Assembly: GCA_022701925.1 (NCBI GenBank) | Contig: JAKONM010000016.1 | Coordinates: forward strand, 1 to 18,899 | Reading direction: 5' to 3' | Length of the DNA stretch: 18,899 bases | Source: Microbacteriaceae bacterium | GTDB lineage: Bacteria > Actinomycetota > Actinomycetes > Actinomycetales > Microbacteriaceae | In this document: positions 14,203 to 18,899 of the stretch, piece by piece | Position numbering within the stretch: the first letter of the stretch is position 1 | Layout of the letters: every line of letters begins with the position of its first letter | The notes under the pieces: generated by a model | The model's database searches: none | Told to the model about the DNA's origin: nothing | What the model saw: the letters and a program-made list of their open reading frames with translations, nothing else | Translations under genes and position numbers: made by a program

Positions 14203-14634
14203 TCAGGCGTCGAGCAGCGCCAGCGTGGCGTCGTCCTGCCGCCCGCCGAACCAGCGCTCCAGCACGCGGGTGAAGACCGGCTGCCCGGGGTCGACCCGGG
14301 CGAAGAGGGTCATGGACGACCGCAGCTTCACGGCGTCGACCCCGCCGAGCAGCGACTCGGCGGTGTCCGCGGGCGCGATCTCGACGATCTCCGCGGCCCG
14401 CACCAGCCGCGGCCCCAGCACCGGGTGGCGCAGGTAGGCCTCCGCCTCGGCCAGGTCGCGGATGGCGTAGAAGCGAGCGGTGGGGCTCTGGCCCAGGCCC
14501 GCGATCTGCGGGAAGACGAACCACATCCAGTGCGTGCGCTTCTCCCCCGACGCCAGCTCGTCGACGGCGCGGCCCCAGGTGCCGCCGTCGTCCTGCGCCG
14601 CCGTGAACCGCTCGAGGCCCTGGGAGTCCGTCAT
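14203..14634 (-). CDS. DUF1810 family protein
   Basis: A 143-residue protein matching the DUF1810 family along its full length: LERFTAAQDD (7-16), LASGEKRTHWMWFVFPQIAGL (27-47), SPTARFYAIRDLAEAEAYL (50-68), HPVLGPRLVRAAEIV (70-84) and a C-terminal SSMTLFARV segment. No biochemical function is established that I can name with confidence. There is no signal peptide or membrane segment, so it should be cytosolic. The ATG at 14634 is preferred over an upstream in-frame start at 14688, because it is exactly the predicted +1 of a TACGGT box and the longer version would run through the divergent acylphosphatase promoter. It is divergent from acyP with 43 bp between start codons. Confidence 0.9.
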   Translation of the reverse strand: MTDSQGLERFTAAQDDGGTWGRAVDELASGEKRTHWMWFVFPQIAGLGQSPTARFYAIRDLAEAEAYLRHPVLGPRLVRAAEIVEIAPADTAESLLGGVDAVKLRSSMTLFARVDPGQPVFTRVLERWFGGRQDDATLALLDA

Positions 14635-14640
14635 CACCTC

Positions 14641-14646
14641 ACCGTA
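14641..14646 (-). promoter_or_regulatory. -10 box (TACGGT) of the DUF1810 gene, leaderless
   Basis: TACGGT ends 6 nt before the ATG at 14634, so the A of the ATG is the expected +1. The divergent acyP -10 box is only 18 bp away. Confidence 0.55.
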
Positions 14647-14664
14647 GGCGGCGGGGCCTTCCCC

Positions 14665-14670
14665 TAGCGT
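14665..14670 (+). promoter_or_regulatory. -10 box (TAGCGT) of acyP, leaderless
   Basis: TAGCGT ends 7 nt before the GTG at 14678. It supports that start over the in-frame GTG at 14669, which lies inside the box. Confidence 0.55.
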
Positions 14671-14677
14671 GGACCGC

Positions 14678-14950
14678 GTGAGCATCACCAGGCGCTACAC
14701 GGTGACCGGGCAGGTGCAGGGCGTCGGCTTCCGCTGGGCGGCGCAGGGCGAGGCCGAGCGGCTGGGCCTGGTCGGGCGGGTGCGCAACCGCACCGACGGC
14801 GCCGTCGAGCTGGTCGTCCAGGGCGAGCGGCCGGCGATGGACGCCTTCGCGCAGTGGCTGGAGCAGGGGCCCCGCGCAGCACGGGTCGAGGACGTCGATG
14901 CGGAGCCCGTCGACCCCATCGACGCGGACACCTTCGAGATCACCCGGTAG
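14678..14950 (+). CDS. acyP: Acylphosphatase
   Basis: A 90-residue acylphosphatase, the small ferredoxin-like-fold enzyme that hydrolyses acyl phosphates such as acetyl phosphate and 1,3-bisphosphoglycerate. The signature TGQVQGVGFRWAA (10-22) contains the phosphate-binding loop and catalytic Arg19. The second signature GRVRNRTDGAVEL (33-45) contains catalytic Asn37. The length is normal for the family. The GTG at 14678 is chosen from its position after the TAGCGT box. The pta-ackA genes, which make and use acetyl phosphate, lie about 1.6 kb away on the same strand. A metabolic link is possible but is only inference. Confidence 0.95.
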   Translation: MSITRRYTVTGQVQGVGFRWAAQGEAERLGLVGRVRNRTDGAVELVVQGERPAMDAFAQWLEQGPRAARVEDVDAEPVDPIDADTFEITR

Positions 14951-14976
14951 CCGGCCGGCGCACCGGGGGCCGCGGG

Positions 14977-15900
14977 TCAGGCGAAGCGGACCGCGGCCTG
15001 CAGGCGCGTGCGCACCTCGAAGATCTCGCTGCCGCCGACCGGGCGTCCCTCCGGCATCCCGTCGCGCAGCGCCGTCAGCAGCAGCGACGCGCGCAGCACG
15101 ACCTGCTCCGCGCCCCGGGACGAGCCGACGGACTCGGCGGGCTCGGCCAGCTGGTCGTCGGGCAGCACCAGCAGCAGCCCCGTGAAGCGCACGCGCGCGG
15201 CGCGCGCCACCGAGCGGGCGCGGTGCGCCAGCTCGTGCACGGGCCGCTCCCCCGCCGCCGCGTCGCCGACGACCTCGCCGCGGCGCAGCTGCACGGGGCC
15301 GCCGAAGTCCTCCGACTGGATCGCGTAGAGCCCGGTCGGCCCGAGCACCAGGTGGTCGATCTTCTGCTCCGGCCCGTCCATCGCCACGTCGTGCCAGACG
15401 GTGTAGCCGATGCCCAGGGTCGCCAGGCGGCGTGCGGTCGCCTCCTCGGCGAGCGCGTCCGCCAGCAGGTGCCGGATCTCGCGGGGCGCGCGACGCACCA
15501 GCACCGGGTCGTAGGGGTCGGGGATCGTCTCGCCGAGGCCGACCCACTCCTTGAGCAGCGTCAGGTAGCGCTCACGGCGCCAGCCGCCCGGGTGCCCGTG
15601 GGTGCGGGCGCCGGGGCGCGTCTGCTGGGGGCCGGACCGCGGCGCGGACGCCGGGGCCCAGGAGGTCGGCTCCCCCACCGGCGAGCGGCCGCGGTCGTAG
15701 CGGGCGCGGGCGTCGGGGCTGCCGACCCGCTCCCACGCGGTCTGCACCGCGATGAACCGCTGCGGGTCGCCGCCGGTGTCCGGGTGGGTCTCGCGCAGCA
15801 GCCGGCGGTACGCGCGCCGCAGGTCCTCGTCCGTGGCCGCCGACGTGACGCCGAGCACCTCGTACGGGGACGTCGACATCGGGCTGTCGCTCACGGTCAC
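14977..15900 (-). CDS. J-domain protein with a NERD-like C-terminal domain
   Basis: A 307-residue fusion. Residues 11-72 are a complete J-domain (SPYEVLGV ... YRRLLRETHPDTGGD, with the HPD tripeptide at 39-41, ... AWERVG ... ARARYDRG). J-domains stimulate the ATPase of DnaK-type chaperones. A Pro/Gly/Arg-rich linker (73-108) follows. The rest (about 150-300) resembles the nuclease-related NERD fold: GYTVWHDVAM, then KIDHLVLGPTGLYAIQSEDFGG (180-201, described in segments: Asp182, and QSE at 195-197). In active-type NERD sequences the QSE position is usually E-X-K, so catalysis looks lost. No zinc-finger or DnaJ C-terminal substrate domain is present. The GTG at 15900 follows GGAGG by 5 nt. The client is unknown. 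Confidence 0.82.
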   Translation of the reverse strand: MTVSDSPMSTSPYEVLGVTSAATDEDLRRAYRRLLRETHPDTGGDPQRFIAVQTAWERVGSPDARARYDRGRSPVGEPTSWAPASAPRSGPQQTRPGARTHGHPGGWRRERYLTLLKEWVGLGETIPDPYDPVLVRRAPREIRHLLADALAEEATARRLATLGIGYTVWHDVAMDGPEQKIDHLVLGPTGLYAIQSEDFGGPVQLRRGEVVGDAAAGERPVHELAHRARSVARAARVRFTGLLLVLPDDQLAEPAESVGSSRGAEQVVLRASLLLTALRDGMPEGRPVGGSEIFEVRTRLQAAVRFA

Positions 15901-15914
15901 TCCCACCTCCCCTG

Positions 15915-15932
15915 CGGTCCGCCTGCGGACCG
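15915..15932 (-). other. Inverted repeat upstream of the J-domain gene
   Basis: CGGTCCGC-CT-GCGGACCG has 8-bp perfect arms and a 2-bp spacer. It ends 4 bp before the GGAGG ribosome site. It could be an operator or a leader hairpin; nothing in the sequence decides between them. Confidence 0.4.
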
Positions 15933-15959
15933 GCCGAACAGCGTGCCACCGCGCCCTAT

Positions 15960-15979
15960 GAGCCCGCCCAGCCGGGCTC
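15960..15979 (-). terminator. Hairpin, possible terminator after the deaminase gene
   Basis: A 7-bp perfect stem (GAGCCCG at 15960-15966 with CGGGCTC at 15973-15979) and a 6-nt loop, 18 bp past the deaminase stop. It has no U-tract. Confidence 0.45.
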
Positions 15980-15997
15980 GGCCGCGGTCCGGGCGGC

Positions 15998-16474
15998 TCA
16001 CGCCTCCGGCTGCCAGAACCCCCGGTGCGGCGCGCGGGCCTCGTCCTCGAGCAGCGGGCCGACGACCTCGATGCGCTTGCGCCCCGCGGCGAAGACCTGG
16101 CGGCAGGGCAGATCGAGGGTGGGGTTGGCCGGGTCTTCGCCCGTCATCCCCAGCAGCCCGCGCTCGCTGAGGCCGTAGACCACCGTGCCGATGCCGGCCC
16201 AGTGGATCGCCCCCGCGCACATGGCGCACGGCTCGCAGCTGGTGACCAGCGTCATCGCGGCCAGCTCGTCGCCCTCGAAGCGCTGCGACGCCAGCGACAC
16301 CAGGTTCGTCTCCGCGTGGCCGGTGACGTCGTGGGCGGTGTTCACGGTGTTCTCCGCCTCGGCGACGACCCGGCCGTCCGCGGTGGCGAGCAGCGCGCCG
16401 AACGGGTGGTTGCCCGCCGCCCTCGCCCGCTCCGCGACGGCGATCGCGCGGCGCATCATCCCCTCCAGGTCCAT
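15998..16474 (-). CDS. Nucleoside/nucleobase deaminase (CMP/dCMP deaminase superfamily, zinc)
   Basis: A 158-residue zinc-dependent deaminase. The zinc site is His53 with catalytic Glu55 (TGHAETN) and Cys83, Cys86 (SCEPCAMCAGAIHWAG). GNHPFGALLATADG (21-34) is the usual substrate-loop region. The C-terminal extension ending in FWQPEA is more like guanine deaminase (GuaD) and related free-base deaminases than the tRNA-editing TadA, but substrate cannot be fixed from sequence. It is probably cytoplasmic and used in purine salvage. The ATG at 16474 is the exact predicted +1 of a TAGCGT box. It is divergent from pta, with 58 bp between start codons. Confidence 0.9.
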   Translation of the reverse strand: MDLEGMMRRAIAVAERARAAGNHPFGALLATADGRVVAEAENTVNTAHDVTGHAETNLVSLASQRFEGDELAAMTLVTSCEPCAMCAGAIHWAGIGTVVYGLSERGLLGMTGEDPANPTLDLPCRQVFAAGRKRIEVVGPLLEDEARAPHRGFWQPEA

Positions 16475-16480
16475 GGCTGC

Positions 16481-16486
16481 ACGCTA
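16481..16486 (-). promoter_or_regulatory. -10 box (TAGCGT) of the deaminase gene, leaderless
   Basis: TAGCGT ends 6 nt before the ATG at 16474, so the start codon is the expected +1. The same hexamer precedes acyP. Confidence 0.55.
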
Positions 16487-16519
16487 CCGGCGCGGCGGCA
16501 GGGACCCAGCCGTGCTCCC

Positions 16520-16525
16520 TACGCT
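16520..16525 (+). promoter_or_regulatory. -10 box (TACGCT) of pta-ackA, leaderless
   Basis: TACGCT ends 7 nt before the ATG at 16533, so +1 is expected at 16532-16533. No Shine-Dalgarno sequence lies between. A -35 element is not evident. Confidence 0.5.
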
Positions 16526-16532
16526 CGCTGCC

Positions 16533-18620
16533 ATGCCCCAGACGATCTACCTGGCGTCGGCGGAGGGCCACACCGGCAAGTCGGCCGTGGCGCTCGGCCT
16601 GATGGAGGCGCTGTCACGCCGCGTCGGACGGGTCGGGGTGTTCCGGCCCGTCAGCCGCTCGGCCGACGGCGACTACGTGCTCGACCTGCTGCTGTCCGTC
16701 GCGACCGCCGACGTGCCCGCGGCCGACGCGGTCGGCACCACCTACGAGGCCGTGCACCACGACCCGGAGGCCGCCCTCGGCACGATCGTCGAGCGGTTCC
16801 GCGCCGTCGCCGACCGCTGCGAGGCGGTGCTGGTGGTCGGCAGCGACTACACCGACGTGGGCACCCCCACCGAGCTGAGCTTCAACGCCCGGATCGCCGC
16901 GAACCTCGGCGCGCCCGTCGTGCTGGTGCTCGGCGGGCGCCACAGCGGCGGGCAGGGCGGCCGCACCGCCGGCGAGGTCGCGCAGGTGGCCGAGATCGCG
17001 CTGGGCGAGTTCCGCGCCGAGCACGCCGAGCTGGTCGGCGTGATCGTCAACCGCGCCGAGCCGACCGCGCTCGCCGCGATCTCCGACGCGCTGGCGCCCC
17101 TGCTGCCGGCCGAGGTCCCGGTGCACGTGGTGCCGGAGGACGCCGCACTGGTCGCCCCCGCCCTGCACATCGTGTACCGCGCCGCGCAGGCGCGCTGGCT
17201 GACCGGCGACCAGGCGCTGGGCGAGCGCTCCGTCGCGGGCGTCGCGGTCGCGGCGATGACCCTGGAGAACCTGCTGCCACGGCTCGTCGAGGGGGCCCTG
17301 GTCGTCATGCCGGGCGACCGCACGGACACCCTCGTCGGCGTGCTGCTGGCGCACGCCTCCGAGACGTTCCCGTCGCTGGCGGGCGTGCTGCTGACCGGCG
17401 GCATCGAGCCCTCGGCCAACGTCTCACGGCTGATCGAGGGCCTGCACGTGGACCTGCCGATCGCCCGCACCGACCTCGGCACCTTCGAGACCGTCACCGC
17501 CGTCGCGGGCGCGCGCAGCACGCTGGCCGCCGAGTCGCCGCAGAAGGCCGCGGAGGCGCTCGCGCTGTTCGAGGCCCACGTCGACGCCCCGGCGCTGCTG
17601 GACGCCGTCGGCATGCACGCCTCCGCCGTCGTCACGCCGCTGATGTTCGAGTACGGCCTGCTCGCTCGCGCCCGCGAGCGCCGCCGGCACATCGTGCTGC
17701 CGGAGGGCGACGACGACCGGGTGCTGGAGGCGGCGGGCGTCGTGGTCGCCCGCGACACCGCCGAGATCACGATCCTGGGCAACGAGGTGAAGGTGCGCTC
17801 CCGCGCGCTGGGCCTCGGCATCGACCTGGGCCGCGCGCACGTCGTGAACCCGCAGACCTCCGGGCTGCGCGAGCGCTTCGCCGCGACCTACGCCCGCGAG
17901 CGCGCCCACAAGGGCGTCTCGCTGGAGATGGCGCGGGACACCGTCACCGACGTCTCCTACTTCGGCACCCTGATGGTGCACGAGGGCCTGGCCGACGGGA
18001 TGGTGTCGGGCGCCGCCCACACCACCGCGCACACGATCCGGCCCGCGTTCGAGCTGATCAAGACCGCACCGGGCGTCAGCGTGGTCTCGTCGGTCTTCCT
18101 GATGGCGCTCGCGGACCGCGTGCTCGTCTACGGCGACTGCGCGGTGATCCCCGACCCCACCGCCACGCAGCTGGCCGACATCGCGATCAGCGCGGCCGGC
18201 ACCGCGGAGCAGTTCGGCATCGACCCGCGGGTCGCGATGCTCTCCTACTCCACCGGCTCGTCCGGCAGCGGCGCGGACGTGGAGAAGGTGCGGGAGGCGA
18301 CCGCGCTGGTGAAGGACCGGGCGCCCGGGCTGCTGGTGGAGGGGCCGATCCAGTACGACGCCGCCGCCGACCCGGCCGTCGCGGCGACGAAGATGCCCGG
18401 CTCGCCCGTCGCGGGCCGCGCCACCGTCTTCGTCTTCCCCGACCTGAACACCGGCAACAACACCTATAAGGCGGTGCAGCGCAGCAGCAACGCCCTGGCG
18501 ATCGGTCCGGTGCTGCAGGGCCTGAACAAGCCGATCAACGACCTGTCCCGAGGAGCCCTCGTGCGCGACATCGTGAACACCATCGCCATCACGGCGATCC
18601 AGGCGCAGGGCGCCGAATGA
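16533..18620 (+). CDS. pta: Phosphate acetyltransferase (long, three-domain form)
   Basis: A 695-residue class II Pta that interconverts acetyl-CoA plus phosphate with acetyl phosphate plus CoA. Domain 1 (1-215) is a dethiobiotin-synthetase-like P-loop domain with EGHTGKS (11-17). Domain 2 (about 230-345) is the DRTGG-type domain around VVMPGDRTDTLVG (257-269). Domain 3 (370-690) is the catalytic PTA domain, with HIVLPEGDDDRVLEA (386-400), DGMVSGAAHTTAHTIRP (488-504), SYSTGSSGSG (571-580) and FPDLNTGNN (635-643). The length is normal for the long form, whose N-terminal domains are regulatory. The stop overlaps the ackA start in ATGA, so the two are translationally coupled, as in many bacteria. 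Confidence 0.97.
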   Translation: MPQTIYLASAEGHTGKSAVALGLMEALSRRVGRVGVFRPVSRSADGDYVLDLLLSVATADVPAADAVGTTYEAVHHDPEAALGTIVERFRAVADRCEAVLVVGSDYTDVGTPTELSFNARIAANLGAPVVLVLGGRHSGGQGGRTAGEVAQVAEIALGEFRAEHAELVGVIVNRAEPTALAAISDALAPLLPAEVPVHVVPEDAALVAPALHIVYRAAQARWLTGDQALGERSVAGVAVAAMTLENLLPRLVEGALVVMPGDRTDTLVGVLLAHASETFPSLAGVLLTGGIEPSANVSRLIEGLHVDLPIARTDLGTFETVTAVAGARSTLAAESPQKAAEALALFEAHVDAPALLDAVGMHASAVVTPLMFEYGLLARARERRRHIVLPEGDDDRVLEAAGVVVARDTAEITILGNEVKVRSRALGLGIDLGRAHVVNPQTSGLRERFAATYARERAHKGVSLEMARDTVTDVSYFGTLMVHEGLADGMVSGAAHTTAHTIRPAFELIKTAPGVSVVSSVFLMALADRVLVYGDCAVIPDPTATQLADIAISAAGTAEQFGIDPRVAMLSYSTGSSGSGADVEKVREATALVKDRAPGLLVEGPIQYDAAADPAVAATKMPGSPVAGRATVFVFPDLNTGNNTYKAVQRSSNALAIGPVLQGLNKPINDLSRGALVRDIVNTIAITAIQAQGAE

Positions 18621-18899
18621 CCGGGCCGGTGTTCGTGCTGAACGCGGGCTCGTCGTCGCTGAAGTACCAGCTGGTCGAGCCGGACACCGGCGAGGTGCAC
18701 GCCTCCGGCACCGTCGAGCGGATCGGCGAGCAGGGCGGCGTGCCGGACCACGAGGCCGCCGTGCGGAGGGCCCTCGACGACATCGCCGGCCTGCCCTCCC
18801 CCGTCGCCTGCGGCCACCGCGTCGTCCACGGCGGGCAGCGCTTCGACGCGGCGACCGTGGTGACGCCCGAGGTCGAGCAGGCCATCGACGACCTGTCCG
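18617..18899 (+). CDS. ackA: Acetate kinase (5' part; cut by the window)
   Basis: The first 94 codons of acetate kinase, which converts acetyl phosphate and ADP to acetate and ATP. The N-terminal signature VFVLNAGSSSLKYQLVE (5-21) is the phosphate-1 motif of the ASKHA fold, with Asn9 and the Ser-rich loop, and CGHRVVHGGQRF is the second family motif (substrate-site His and Arg). The ATG overlaps the pta stop by 4 bp. The frame is open to the window edge. Together with Pta it forms the acetate overflow/assimilation pathway. Confidence 0.96.
   Translation, partial: MTGPVFVLNAGSSSLKYQLVEPDTGEVHASGTVERIGEQGGVPDHEAAVRRALDDIAGLPSPVACGHRVVHGGQRFDAATVVTPEVEQAIDDLS

Noticed and set aside
17697..17706. 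CTGCCGGAGG within pta resembling the repeat core
   Set aside because: It encodes the conserved LPEG of the catalytic domain and has no partner arm; chance match in GC-rich DNA.
16025..18469. Plus-strand frame overlapping pta in another frame
   Set aside because: Its translation is Arg/Ala/Gly-rich; Pta motifs lie in the frame starting at 16533.

Overview
The window is high-GC DNA packed with genes. GTG starts are common, TANNNT -10 boxes often sit immediately before a start codon, and the gene set (TrmI of the Rv2118c type, PAC2 protein, class II Pta, S8/S53-like exopeptidase, TAP-like hydrolase) is that of an actinobacterium. I think Micrococcales, probably Microbacteriaceae, but the genus cannot be fixed by eye. 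I see no integrase, transposase, phage gene, CRISPR array or rRNA.

Layout. 1-2644 (minus): HAD phosphatase, tRNA m1A58 methyltransferase TrmI (4-bp overlap) and a two-domain FKBP-type lipoprotein that runs off the left edge. In many actinobacteria the Pup-proteasome genes lie between trmI and the FKBP genes; here the two are 18 bp apart. 2746-4764 (plus): a PAC2-family protein, then an orphan AbiEi-antitoxin/DUF559 endonuclease-like gene. That gene is flanked on both sides by related palindromic elements built from TTCCGGCAGC/GCTGCCGGAA cores. 4857-12166 (minus): UppP (lipid carrier recycling), pirin, M20 peptidase, aldo/keto reductase and a large secreted serine peptidase. A hairpin follows each of these, so they look like single-gene transcripts. 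12385-12515: tRNA-Leu(GAG) followed by a perfect 42-bp palindrome, shared as a terminator with the convergent TAP-like hydrolase (12535-14088). 14203-15900: DUF1810 protein and acylphosphatase from back-to-back promoters, then a J-domain/NERD-like fusion. 15998-18899: a nucleoside deaminase divergent from pta, which overlaps ackA (cut by the right edge) by 4 bp; Pta and AckA interconvert acetyl-CoA, acetyl phosphate and acetate.

Most of the window is ordinary chromosomal core. The points most worth a second look are the repeat-flanked AbiEi/DUF559 gene, the trmI-FKBP junction, the J-domain/NERD-like fusion whose nuclease motif looks broken, the secreted peptidase without the subtilisin His motif, and the frequency of start codons at the predicted +1 of a -10 box. 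No intergenic stretch exceeds 300 bases. The longest are 3682-3888 (palindromic repeat copy 1) and 12167-12384 (peptidase leader and promoter, tRNA promoter).
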